From: Orbilia blumenaviensis
Taxonomy: Eukaryota > Ascomycota > Orbiliomycetes > Orbiliales > Orbiliaceae
NCBI GenBank assembly: GCA_036872755.1
Contig: JAVHNS010000002.1
Span: 1,488,001 to 1,552,000 of the forward strand
DNA: 64,000 bases
Direction of reading: 5' to 3'
Below are positions 1-12,182 of this stretch, in pieces. Numbering within the stretch: position 1 is the first letter of the stretch; each line of letters starts with the position of its first letter. The notes under the pieces were generated by a model. That model was not told where the DNA came from. It was given only the letters and a program-made list of their open reading frames with translations, and made no database searches. A program made the position numbers and the translations under genes.

Positions 1-386
1 CAGCTTCGAAAAGTCGTGGCTGATCAAGCTTTTGGATGTGCTACGAGCTCCCTGTTTTTGCTCCCATAAGTGGAACTCTCGAAACTAGGGCAATTAGCTC
101 CTCAAGCCATGCATGAAGAATAGACAGTTGATTGATGGGATTATATCTAAATTTCAATTTGAACGTGGGGTTAAGCTCTCGCGAAATCAGTGTTTCGGGA
201 ATTAATTTCAATTGGTGCACCAATGCAATGTATCCACCCTACCCTGCAATAGAGTAGTTGAACCCCAATAGCCGTGTTGGCAGAATGTATAGCCAATGCA
301 AAGAAGCATAAATGTTTTGGAGATATTTTAACTGCTGTTCAATTTCAGGACTCGAAGGCGAAGATCTCCTTAACTCTCAGGGGGGA

Positions 387-410
387 GGAAGGAAGGAAGG
401 AAGGAAGGAA
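387..410. repeat. (GGAA)6 microsatellite
   Basis: Six uninterrupted GGAA units flanked by short G runs, in an apparently non-coding region. Confidence 0.95.
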
Positions 411-3400
411 AGGGGGGAATGAAAAACACTTGGAATGAAATCCGGAATGTTGATAGCATTCGCCTGTGTGTGTAATTACTTTTCTTCAGAAAAAACAGAA
501 GGGCATTTCCTTGGTGGTCGATGGGGGTACCATGAGCAACGGGGCGGTATGTCGATTTCAATCCACAGTCCATGTCGCTCAGTAGTCTGGAGTCGAAATA
601 AACCCACGGGTTGCCTTCAATTTCATTAGGAAAACAGCTATTGGTGAGCTCCTGCTCACGGACAATCTGACATCCGACGATAACCCTCGAAACAAAAGAA
701 CTATCTTATCCGTTCTCTCCGGTCAAGCGCTGTAAGGCGCCACGTAAAAACATCGTTGGAGTTAAGCTCATCTTGTGTTGCTCCTGCCAAAGAACGTCTA
801 GTATCCCCAACTTATCTTAGCTGCCGCTCCGAGGTGACCATGCTCGACCTCACAACGGGGCCCTGAATATCTCCCTCTTGCCATTCATCATCCATTGAGG
901 CTTAGCGCCGTACGAAATAGAACAAGTAAGAATTTCAATTCTGTCGGGAATGCCCAGGACGGCGACGTTTCGAACCCGCGAAACCGGCCGGCCAATTGAT
1001 ATTGAATTCCCGAGGCTTGAAAGCTGTATGTACCTTAGATCGACTGACTTTGAAACTAAATATTCGAATCCCGTAGTTTTTGTCTAGGCTCTATGGATGA
1101 GTTGAGACCTCAAAAGTTTAGTTGGGTTGCGAGGCCGCGAGGGATACCTTGGTAATTGGCACGAGGTTCGATTTCGGTTGACGCCTGAGACTGCTCAGCT
1201 TTCACATGTTACCGAACGGGCGAACGGGTCTGATATTTATAGTCCAATATCATTAGAAGGCCGTATAGTCATATGAGGCTGCGAACCCGCCGATGCGGTC
1301 ATAACGTAAGTAATAGCATAGTCCTATCCACGTTTGCAATATTTGCATACGATGTTACAGAGATATCGCCAAAAAGGTAACACTGCTACCCCACAGCTCG
1401 TTGAACTCCATCAAGAGACTAGACTAGGTTCAAGGGCAGAAAAAATACCAGGCAACGAACAAGGTCCAGGATATAACCCCAGACCTCAACTACCACACCC
1501 TCTTGAGAGCTGGAGAATCCCCGTTCAAGGCCATCTTATATTTTTCGAGAGGTTTGGGACCAGAAAATTCCCCATTCCTGATAACTTTGGAGGAGCTGGG
1601 CAGTCCATAGGATTTTGAGTATTCATCAGCCCCTCCAGAAAGTCGGCTTAACAACTATGGGACCTTCCATATTAGGTCTACACAAATAATGGACAAGATA
1701 TTTTGGCCGATCATTGTGATCTTTCTGTGTCCACGGGGTCATAGGTAAGGAACAGGGTGGTTATATTCTACGGCTAGGTAGCGATTAGCACGCATGTCTA
1801 TAACTTTCAGCTGTTAAACAGCTGCCAATGGGCATCCTACGGTTTTCTCGAACCCAAACTCTACGTTAGCTACGTTAGAGACTGCGGGGAAATGGTACGG
1901 CCCCAGATACAACACAGCCAATGGTAGGTACAGCACCCTCGACGGATGAGTTCCCTGATTGGGTTGGTGTATCTGCTATATGTTAACCGAGCGAAGTGGG
2001 GCCTGAGCGGGCACACAAAATCTCGATGCTGGGCTGGTCAACCACACGATCCTCTGGACAACAGAATATTGTACTATGGATCGATAGATCCGTATCCTTG
2101 GGCTGAACTTTCCGAGGTCCACCGGGCTACTTGAGCTCCTTTAGTTAAGTGTTTGTTGGGGCTGTGTAAAATTGGAATGCTTAGCCTATAGCCCTTGGCT
2201 CTAGCTCTCAAGTGCGGGGGTCAATTGAAACAGTGAGAAAACGCATCGAATATAGCGGTTACAATTTGATTCGGGTTCAAACTGCTAATACTCTGAGCGT
2301 CGCCACAAAACGTTATAACTAATGCGGGATATGAATCATGAAACTTTGACATATTGTATTTAGATGTTTGTAGCTCGCACATAACTTAAGCGCTTGAGTT
2401 ACAATTCTCCATTTGAAGACAGGCTTTATTATACTGTTGAAGTATCAAGCCTGGTTGGTATGTCTGCTACCCAGTAAACTCAGGAACTGAACTGTGGGGG
2501 ATAGTTAACCGTCTGCCTAGCTTGCTATGGAGGTATGAGCGGGTGTAAGGCGCAGATCCATAACACTTGCCTAAAAGTTGCGGTATTCTGAGCATTGTTG
2601 TTTTATTTGGTTTCTATGGTATAACAGGCCAGGTGACAAATGAAACGTACGGAGCTCAAGCTTCCGGGGGTTGGACCCAAGCTTGAAAGTACATTTGAGT
2701 AAATTTACAGGCAGATCCCTAGACGCGGATAGTCAGAACAATACTAGTATGTGGGTATGTAGGCCTTTTTATGCTGGATCACCTAGGTACTTACCTAATG
2801 ATATCGAGACATCCAATATTATATATACGCAAAAGAGAGCGCCGGGCGGTGTTTATAAGCACACTAACTATAGAACTTTTGTATATACAAGGCGTATATG
2901 CATGCTAGAGAAATGAGGCTCGATTAAGGAAGTGCTTGGTCGGGTACCACCTCGCTTTGAAGTTAGATAGACTATATCTGTGTAAGAGGTGAAGTTTTTT
3001 CAACAGTGCATATGCGCATACGTATACATGTATAAGACATGATATATTTACATGGTTTGACTATTTGTAATGCTGACATCATGATCCGCCCGTGGATACT
3101 TGAGTAGTTAGGACATATTGTGCCTACATAATCACAAGACCTATTGCTTTAAGCCATCGGATCCATTAATTCAGCCTGGAGGCGAGTGGCGAGCGCCACA
3201 GCAATTGTTGTTAAGCTGGCTATGAAGGTATGAGATCAGTTCCGAGTAAGGCAGATTGTGTAAACTGGCGAGGAGTAGACCGACCGAGCGGAATTAGAAC
3301 TGCATTATTAATAAGTGAGGCTGCTGTGCACTGTGACTGCTAGTAAAGCTACAACAATAACCGCTTTATAAACACATCCAGGGGTTGTGTGTACGCCTGG

Positions 3401-4016
3401 AACTGAATGGAACATTTCTGAGTGCCTGTTGGGATATTATTGGGACGTGCCGCAGACCGGTACCACTCGGCATCCAAATTTATGTGGTATCGCGACCCAA
3501 ATTAAACAATATTAACCCGAGCCTCCAATAGCGGCCGGAGCTAGACTACATACTGCTACTAACATTCTCATGTTGTTTTTATCGGGTGCTCAGGTAGACC
3601 CGTAACCACAACTAGTTAAGTTGCCGGTCAGGGGCAGATTGAACACCAACCAAGGGATTATAATGAATCGAGTTACGTTCGAAATTTCATAGCCTCGAAT
3701 CCATTGCTTGAGCGCCTACATATTAACATGCTATAGGTTATCTAGGTATCTTCAAATCTACTAACATTCACGATAACATGTCAACGGCCTATTGTCAGTA
3801 GATGCGAATTTACAGGAACATGTTTTTCGATGCCTATTCGTATATATATTCTGGGTTCGCAATGTGCTTTATGCAAAGTCGACAGTCGAGGTATGGGCAC
3901 GATCGAGCCAAACAATGTACTTCTAATACACATGTATTCAGAATTAAAGGTACCTTAAACAAATGGGTGGGCTTTGGTGGTTACTAGTACTAGGATCATT
4001 ATGTGGGACGGATCTA

Positions 4017-4239
4017 AAATTGTCTCGTAAGCCAGCCTCAACGGAGCAGAACACTTCTACCTAAAATGTATTTTTCTCGGTCTAGCAGTTAGGTGGCACA
4101 AAACAAGGCTTGGTAACGAACAGCAAGTGTCTCTGGTTTCAGTCCAGGTCCAGAAATTCTGAAATATCAATTTAATTATCAATTATTTGCAACCTCATCT
4201 TAAAACTGGCCTCGTAAACCAGCCTCAACGAAGCAGAAC
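4017..4239 (+). repeat. Pair of ~37-bp direct repeats with palindromic core
   Basis: Two copies, 4017-4052 and 4202-4239, share CTCGTAARCCAGCCTCAACG followed by RAGCAGAAC. In the second copy the core ACTGGCCTCGTAAACCAG is a near palindrome (CTGG..CCAG). Related cores occur at about 8064-8096, 22292-22311 (reverse strand), 29526-29543 (reverse strand) and 60508-60525, all outside conserved genes. They look like short remnants of the ends of a dispersed transposable element. Confidence 0.5.
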
Positions 4240-4463
4240 AATTTAGTTGGACTTAAACCCACCTAAGGATCCATAATTGTAGATTGCGCGAGCATTCAGG
4301 ACTGAGGGGTTAGGTATATATTTGCCCACGATTCACTGACGATCGTGCCACTGAATAAGATAAGTAGGTGGCCAATATAGCTAGCCCCCGCTCCCCTCCC
4401 TTCTTTTTGGACGTATAGTCAGTTCTAGCTAGCCGCCTTTTCTTAACCCCATAGATTGCGACA

Positions 4464-7191
4464 ATGTGTCTACCGTCCACACCTACCGTCCGACGGGTTC
4501 TAAGCATTTTATTTATTTGTATCCTGTGGTTTCAAATAGGTTTATCTGCTGGAGAAGCGAGGCGCCTGGTATATAAGATTGGAACCGCGGAAAAGCATCT
4601 TGGTCGCTGGAAATTTGTCATCGCACCGGCATACCGTGGGAATGCGAGGGAGCTGGAAGCCTTCGTTCGGGATATAGAACGGATTGCCGTCGCCCCGAAA
4701 AAGGATAGTGTTTACAAGATTCAGAGTAAATATCTGGGGGTATTTATAATTTTATTAAATACTATATCTTTTACTAAGGAGGTCATGGCTATAACAGAGA
4801 AACACAGCAATTTGGTGATTTAACTACCTACAGCCCCGCCCCCACCCCCCCCCCCCCACTCCGCCTCCGCCTCCGAGTGATGCTCTAGAATAATATAGAA
4901 CGGCTTTGGAGAATACTAACATATATTCAATATGCCGGCGTGCGCAATTGTACAAACTAGTTCATCGCCGTGTCACCGGTAGTTTCATACTGGTACGTAA
5001 GTAACCCGGTAACGCGTCCTGGTTACTTTGGCAACGTCGTGGCCGAAAATGCCGACATAGGGTATCGACCATGGCCCCCCGGAACTGCAAGGCCAGGCCC
5101 AGACCCAGAGCTAGAGCTAGAGCCACAATCTCCAGCAAGCGATAATCTTGGGGACAATCCTCAACCGACCAACCAACCTTTAGTGAACAAACTTCTGAGA
5201 AGAAATGCCGGCACTTGGCCTCGTAGGCACAGCCTTATTGGCCATGGAGCCCCACATAGGAAAATTAAGCATCATGGAATACAGAATAGCAATTATGATA
5301 ATCACACGGACTTGTATGGTATTCAGAGTGATATGATCTACCATAACAGATCGGCTTTGAAGGCCCGGTCTGATGATGAAGAGGAAGAAGATGTCCCAGA
5401 AATGTTCTATAATTCAGAGCCGGACACGGACTCCATGGGCCACCCTGACGATGAAGAGGAAGAAGATGTCCCAGGAATGGTCTATAATTCGGAGACGGAC
5501 ACGGACTCCATGGGCCACACTGACGATGATCTAGACGAGTGGAGTCCTGACCTGACGTTTTTGGAATACGATCCTGAGAACAATAAAACTGTACTGCCAT
5601 TAATTCTCCTTTCACAGGCACGTGACCTGAGCCTAGAAGAAATTAAGCGTCAACGAGGATTTTACAAGCCCACGCATGGAGGAAGGGGTGTGACGATTTA
5701 TTCAGTCGGTAGCGGCTGCTCTCTAGAACATGAGGTATATTATACCATGCCTTCCACCTTCTAACCAGTTGTTTCCTAGCTGCAACTAGATTAATTCTTT
5801 TACAAAAATTCTGGCTAATGTCCGCTTAATAAATTCTATTCATAACCACACATAGGAATTCAAAGGTCGGTATCGATCTGAATGGATTTTTGCCGGGCCA
5901 CTCCCTCATGACGAACGGAGGGACTACCATGAAGCGAACAAGAATTATCCTGATGGTATGTTTTCCCACCCTTCACAAGGCTATTCTGGTACTGCACATG
6001 CGTCGAATATTGTGGGGCTCGGATGTGGGCAGGCCCCGGAAGCTAACCTAGTCTTGGTTAATAACCGGCCTGGGCGTAATACAATGTCTCCCGAAAACGA
6101 TGTTGAGGTTCTCCTCAAGATATTTGATCATAGAAGAGAACGTATAGAAAATGGAAGAGGTGGGCGTGGTGCTGTGATTTCAATTCCACATGGTTGGTTT
6201 TCTACCTGGATTACGAGATTCACTCCTATGCAGGAACACGGCGAAACGATGGTATATGGGTGTTACATGGCATTATTACACACTATCACCACATATCTTC
6301 ATAACACATATATAGTTGTTGCAGCGGGGGATATACCACCAGTAAGTTGAACAAGAATTTACAGATTTAAGAAGGCATATTATATTACATCCTTATCGGG
6401 AGCACGTGGCTGTACCCTCCAACTCATAATTTCAGGCCGGACTAATGAGGAGACACTAAATCCTATTCCAAGGGGAAAAAAACTAGCAGTTGTAGAATTT
6501 TACTTTTACAAATAGCTAACGATCTATTGTGACTTTCAAATTAGGGCAAAGTTGATCGACTTCAGTTTCCTGGTGATGTAGCGAGGCTTACAAAAGGGAC
6601 GCCGGCCGCTATTCCTAACTTCTGTGTCGTTGGTGACGTTAATACCGAGACTGGGCAAAGCAGATGGTTCAAGAAATCATGGGTAGACCTATATGCCCCA
6701 TCATCGAACGTTCTGGGGGCTGATGGCCTAATGCCTGAGGAAGGTTGGGGACCCGCGGTTGTTCACCCATACTTTTCTACAAGTGGAACAGCCACTGGTA
6801 AGTAGCGAGATACTTAAGCTATTAGATATCTTTGAATCTATACTTAAGTAAACTTTTCGGGCTGGATATGGCTTTCTGAGGATGATTAACTAATCAAGTT
6901 GGTATAGCAACGGCACTTGCTGCTGGGATGATCGCTTATTACCTCAGCCTAGGTGACCCAATAGATTCAAATGACAATACAATAGATCTTGTTCGGTTTC
7001 GATCGTGGAGTCGGTTCGGGGAAAATAGTCCTCCAATGATTTGGAACGGCATAAGAAAAGAGGAATGGGTTCGGACGGGCCGCAATCGCGAAGCTAGGAA
7101 GATGCGCCACAAGCTACCAGTTGACGAATTTGAGGGGGAGCCGTTTCTGGGGTATGAGCCAGTCGAGTACACATCGGATATGGAAGCGTAA
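4464..7191 (+). CDS. Secreted subtilisin-like (S8) protein with all catalytic residues substituted; probable pseudoprotease
   Basis: My model has five exons: 4464-4814, 4961-5734, 5856-6341, 6545-6797, 6908-7191, giving 715 aa with all phases consistent. Residues 1-30 are a signal peptide (basic start, hydrophobic core ILFICILWF). About 31-160 resembles the subtilase propeptide. About 160-330 is an unusual acidic linker with two exact-length 25-residue repeats. The S8 fold follows. The usual Asp motif YVIDTGI reads YSVGSGC (Asp->Gly367), followed by the expected HEEF at an exon junction. The His motif GHGT reads GYSGT (His->Ser419). The oxyanion AAGN reads AAGD (Asn->Asp534). The Ser motif GTSMATPHVAG reads GTATATALAAG (Ser->Ala620). 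The frame is otherwise intact, so this is a likely pseudoenzyme (inhibitor, decoy or binding protein) rather than a decayed gene. The exon 1 donor (GTGATT) is the weakest junction. Confidence 0.82.
4845..4857. repeat. Poly-C tract in intron 1 of the pseudo-subtilase
   Basis: A run of 13 C, preceded by another C-rich block, lies inside the proposed intron 4815-4960. Homopolymers of this kind are slippage-prone and could be a sequencing or assembly error spot, but they do not affect the coding exons. Confidence 0.9.
5371..5520 (+). repeat. Two tandem 75-bp coding repeats (acidic 25-aa units)
   Basis: Units 5371-5445 and 5446-5520 are nearly identical. Each encodes DDEEEEDVP followed by a YNSE and TDSMGH motif, and a third truncated start follows at 5521. 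Because 75 is a multiple of three, the duplication keeps the frame. It lies in the linker between the propeptide and the degenerate S8 domain. Confidence 0.95.
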
Positions 7192-10100
7192 GGGGAAGAG
7201 TAGCGAGGGGGGTATGTAGGGAGAGTATCGCTTAAGAGGAAGTTGGAGGTCTATAAGGATACATCTCGTAAAGGATGTGTACGTTGTACAAAAGAGTGCC
7301 AATCTATATATACACACTGAATAACCTCAGCTGAACGGAGTCGACATGTTGATTTGAACGATAGCCGCAGCCTGGGATAGCCGAGACTTGAGCATCAATA
7401 TTCGAACCATTAACGTTATAAAATGGAATTGAAATAGCGAATTCGCGAAATCGGCAGCTAGAACCAATAGTAATCTATATCGTAAGGTTATATCGATATC
7501 GAGACTACGGGCTGGAATCGGCACGTATATGAAATATCTCCTACAAAGGCGCGCCCTTTTGCCGGTTCATCTTCCGTACTGGTACCGCCCTAGCAATCTG
7601 TCCAAGTGCGTGACTATAAATCAGGCGAAGCTATTAATTATTTTGAAAGACTCATTTTGTATACTGTAGATTATGTAAAATGTAAAAACTATTCTATTTT
7701 CTTAGTGAGCAGGCACAAAATGAGTTACCTTTAGGGATTTTCTGTGTATATGCTAGTATATGCTTCTTCCTGAAACTAGCTCCTAGTTTATCTATAACTT
7801 AGTTTGTGGTTTTGTGAGTAATATGCATTGCATGGCTAACTGACCAATGTGAACGTGCAGAGACCGGCTTTTTATAGTCGAATTTAAGCACAGCGACAGC
7901 TGCAATCCGATTACTTTAAGCATTTAAGGACCAAGTGCAGTTAATAATTATATTTTTGGTACCAATTTATATGTAATTTTGGATAGGGTGAACAAGAATT
8001 AATCGTACGTATGCACTACCAACTATGAGAGACCGATCTCAAGACCGAGATATTTTGTCAATATAACCAGTCTCTTAAACCAGTCTCCACGAAGTGATCG
8101 ATCCGTACCCACTTCTTGGAGTAGTCCAAACTGGTCTCGGACATCCTGTTAGGATCTAGAAGTAGTAGAGGAGGCACATTTCTTAACATCATGTGATTAA
8201 CACCGAATTTGGTATAACTTTTGCCTGGTCCAAGAACAATCCCTGGGATCTTCGCCCTGAGGTATATGCTAAAAAAGCGTTGGAGGTTGATAGCACAAAG
8301 CATTTCTATGATAGTAAATACTCTATTAAAAGAAGATGTTTTAATTTTTGTCCTTTCCGTCGATACAATCCTATTCGAGTCCTGTACATTCTAGTGCAAT
8401 AGTCCTGTGGAGCCTCATGATCTCAGTAAAAATTGGCTCAGGTTACCAGTGGTATCATCCAGAATTCTCTCATTTTGTAAATCTCAAGTACCATGGTTTT
8501 AAGAGCTCCCTAATAAGATACCCAAATCAAGTGTCGACATGGAAGCGTCCAGCAATATATCGAAGGGGTTGCAAACAGGTATTTGGTTCTCCCTATATGG
8601 TTTTTTCACGGCGTGCCAAGCGGCGAAGCGACAGCAGAATTGGTTTCGGGGAGAAATCCATTTATACGACTTGGCATTACCAGCGCCGCAGCCAAGATAA
8701 CATCGTCGAGATCTTTGGACTGTTCGAAGAGGATTTTAAATATTTTTTGATCTTGGCTTGACGCCTGCAATCAGTTCATAAAACAATCATAGAGTCTTGG
8801 CCTCAAGTAACTTATTTTCTTAACACCGTGTATCATGTGCCTGGGTAATTGTATGATAGGGGAAGGATACGTGTATATCTAAAAACATTCTGGGCGAGTT
8901 TGGGGCCTTAGACTCTTGCTTTTGGTGGCTACGGGAACTACAGTACCCGGCAAGTCTAGGAGGACCCTAGTGAATCCCCAGCCTACTAGTTCTCGCGATA
9001 TTGCGAGTCGACCTAATATTGGTTGAGAACCAGGTACGGGTTAAACGACGCTTGTATACCTCGTTACCTTAATAATACAGTTGTCCCGTCAGGCGTAGAC
9101 AGCCACCGCCATAAGAGATAGTCCTGGAATGATGCAAGATTCTACGTATACGTGCCGACTCTCGACACAACTACATATGATATAAACCCACTAAGAAGAG
9201 AATGCCTTAAATCTAAAATGGCTATAGCTGCTGCTACTTCGAAGCTTCTATTCTCGCACTTATACTTTAATTACCTAATGCTAATGAAAAATTACCACCG
9301 AGTATACGCCAATCATGAATAGGGCCCTACGAGCTTGGCGGATTCTAAACAGACACGAGAAATATGAAATACCACCGACAAAAGGATCATAACGCAAACA
9401 TGAAACCAGCAAGGTTGCAACTCTTGCGTATAATAATGCCTTGCCAAAATAAAAATATAACGGTTGTTTTGTGTTGTTGGGTCGTCCGGATTCGGTTACA
9501 CCAAGACAAGGATCCTGGTCAAGATAGACAAATCGGGGGCAAATCGTTGACACTCTTACCCAATATGGACATGGAAGTTCCAAGGGACCACAGCTACTCC
9601 ATGTTCAGGCAGAAGACTAAGACTTATTGCCGAGAAGTCGAATCTGGATCGATCGAAGACGGCACATTCCTACCGATTAACCCATACCATCTCCGGCGTG
9701 CCTCAGGTGCATATCAATTCGGAAATCTAGTGGAGAAAGGTAGAAAAAGCCACAACGCAGATAGAATCTGCGTGCACGAGAAGATCAAGGATTGAGGAGC
9801 TAACGCAATTGCGCAACTAAAGTGTTTCGAGGTTTGGTTTTTGAAATATACAAGACTGATATCATGATGTGTTCACGTACTGGATGCCAAACGGGCTAGA
9901 ATTTTACCAGGATGGCTAATTCAAAATATTGTAATATCTAAGCTCAAGGCTTGGAGTTTTATAACTACCTACCCCTCGCGATCGGCTCGTCCTTCACTTC
10001 CGTTAGTCCTATTTAGCCTTCAAATATATCGAGGGTGAGCCCACGAGGTACTTGCCCGCGAGATCTTCCGGGTTAGGGTTATCACGCTCGTGTTAATTTC

Positions 10101-10687
10101 GTATAAAATTGGTTCTGAAGGGTTTAATGCGGCATGCTGGTTTCGTAGTATGACCTAGAGTTAGTCGACTAGTCTAACATCCGATTTCCAATCTACACTG
10201 CGGAGAATCCAATATGTTATGCATGAGGAAGGGTCTCACCATCCATCCCGTCGGCGTCCAAGCTCTCTCTATTGGGTTGAAGCAGCGAGACATATGGTGA
10301 CAAAAACTAATGCCGCACCGTTCATTATAGACAATTATTTCTTAGTTACTCGTATAGCCCTACATGTTTCACTCTACAACATCGAGATTATGGAGGTTTC
10401 CTTAGTTAGTTCTTCGGCTGTCCTTTCACCCGGCGGGGAATTTATATATAATAAGTCCCACGGTCATTCCGAAGAAAGTTTCATGAATGCCATAATTATA
10501 AGAATTGAGTCAAAAACGCCTGTAGCGGATTCGCAAGCGAAGCCTCGGAGCACGGTCTCTATCACCGCACGGTCACTCAGCCCTTTATCCTATCTTTATC
10601 TTGGTATCTCTTATTTTATTAATAATAATACTTTGGCTCTGAGGCGTAGCCCAAGTTAATCCAAAACGGATATAGACAGAGAAAAAG
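7192..10687. other. Intergenic region, no supportable gene
   Basis: Contains scattered short frames only; the longest are about 137-146 codons (8348-8761, 9364-9795, 10219-10659). None shows a convincing family. A piece of the last one (10399-10510) reads SAVLSPGGEF and SHGHSEES and may be the missing N-terminal part of the BTB-like gene at 10688. A degenerate copy of the CTGG/CCAG palindromic repeat lies at 8064-8096. Confidence 0.5.
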
Positions 10688-11377
10688 ATGGATTATCTAC
10701 TTAGCTGTGAAGCTCCCTCATCAGTGTGCTATATCACATATCTGCAAGCATACGCGCACGGCTGTCACATTCTAAACCTCCCCTTCGTAGAAAAGATCGC
10801 AAAAGTCGACTTCGAGTGCATGATTCGCAAACGATTTTTCGATATCACTTCTGATCAGCAAGAACTGGATATTCTGCACGTGGTTCTAGAAGCGGCATAT
10901 ATCCCATTAATGCCAGCTTGGTTTTTCGAGGTACGTTTTACCATACTCTTTATTTAAAGGTGTCCCAATACCGTGGTTCAAGGATCTGTCAAAATTCCCA
11001 TGGCAAATTCTTGGGGAAGGGGTGTTCCCACAAGCACATTCCCGTTATCCATCCCTTCCCTTTAACTTTGCTTTTCCTGCAAAAGGGAGTCCCCGCTTAT
11101 CGCTAACATTCCATTCTTCCCCCCAACCATGTAGGAGCAGCCAGTTACCCAAATTCAGACTGTCCGAAAACGGTCTTCGACCCCGCGGCCATTTGGAACT
11201 ACTAAGGTTGAATTCCGAGCCACAGGTGCCCCTCGCCAGTCAGCTCGAGGTCGACGAAGGGCTTGTTCCAGAACCGCTTTCACGGCTAGTTATCAATACG
11301 CCTCTTCAGTCTGCACAAACGAAGAAGATCGATCTGCCTCCCTCCCAAAGTCAATTTTACTACAAATAGTAAGATAA
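10688..11377 (+). CDS. BTB/POZ-like protein, probably incomplete
   Basis: Two exons, 10688-10930 and 11135-11377 (donor GAG|GTACGT, acceptor CATGTAG|GAG, phase 0), give 161 codons. The pattern MDYLLSCE, then YLQAYAHGCHILNLPFVEKIAKVDFE and later DILHVVLEAAY, follows the second half of fungal BTB proteins (x-YLYTGDY, then YALADKYxIPxLKxLAxxKF, then a short helix). The first half of a BTB domain is not in these exons. A degenerate match (SAVLS..GGEF..HSEES) exists upstream at about 10399-10510 and could be another exon. The second exon is basic and unrecognised. This may be a short adaptor or a decaying paralogue; family assignment is inference from pattern only. Confidence 0.4.
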
Positions 11378-12182
11378 AGCAATCCTAATGTAAACGGGGA
11401 CTACGGAATCATCCGAGCTGACGGACGAATGGTAGATCTTACGGCTTCTTAATCGGGACTCAAGTTCTAAAGATGTATAGCGGCGTATTGGATTCTGAAA
11501 CTAAATGCGTACTGATTGACTTACTGGGATTTCAAATTCTCCGTGGCGCTCAGAGGGCGTTTCCTCACCCATTCTATCTTTTGCCTCTTCTTTTCCATTT
11601 TCTACCTTTTCTGAGTCTTTCTTGAGGAAAGATCTTCCATGATGTCTTTATGAATCCAGCTAGTATCAGCTTGGATTTAATGACTCAAAAGCGTTTCTTT
11701 CGAGTGTATGTAGTTTCACCTCTAAATGATGCTTGCGTATAATGTTAATTAGTTTTAAAAATACCCTCATTGTCCTATCACCGAAATTAAGGGTAAATTT
11801 ATAACATGAATTGCTAGAAAATTAATACCCGTATATCAAAAAAGCGAGAAAGAAAGAGAGGAACAAAGTGGGAAATCGATGGTTAGGTTCTGCGCTTGGT
11901 AAGATATATTATTATCACATGTATCTTACAGACTCAAAGTTTCTCCCAGAATAATGACCCGCCGCCAAAGCAGGGTGTCCAATTGAGGTGCGCCCGTGAG
12001 CAGACAGGACTGAAAGACCTAAAACATACGCAACCGCTGTTGTCGCCCCAACATAACAAAAGACGCCAGGTTAAAAATGCAACGCCATAAAAACAATGAC
12101 ACTACTTTACCATCTTTGCTGAATATACCAGCATAGTGAGCTGTCATTCTCACTGAGTATCTAACCCGCCTCCTCATTCACC
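11378..12182. other. Intergenic region
   Basis: No gene seen. It serves as the 3' flank of both the BTB-like gene (+) and the NOT4 C-terminal frame (-). Confidence 0.6.

Larger units (their letters stand above)
1..4463. other. Gene-poor AT-rich region
   Basis: I find no supportable gene in this stretch. Open frames are all shorter than about 95 codons, overlap no recognisable domain and do not join through good splice sites. It contains a (GGAA)6 microsatellite at 387-410 and one pair of imperfect direct repeats near its right end (4017-4052 and 4202-4239). The composition, with many TA steps, would fit decayed repeats or RIP-type mutation, but I could not compute an index. Confidence 0.6.

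Noticed and set aside
4464..7191. Reading the subtilase relative as a dead pseudogene
   Set aside because: Five exons join without any stop or frameshift and splice sites are intact, so a functional pseudoenzyme is the better description.
8193..8761. Two overlapping frames (69 and 137 codons)
   Set aside because: They overlap in different frames, match no family I know, and begin close to a repeat copy; probably chance.
9364..9795. 143-codon open frame on the plus strand
   Set aside because: No recognisable domain, odd composition and no splice partners; a frame of this length can occur by chance in a 64-kb window.
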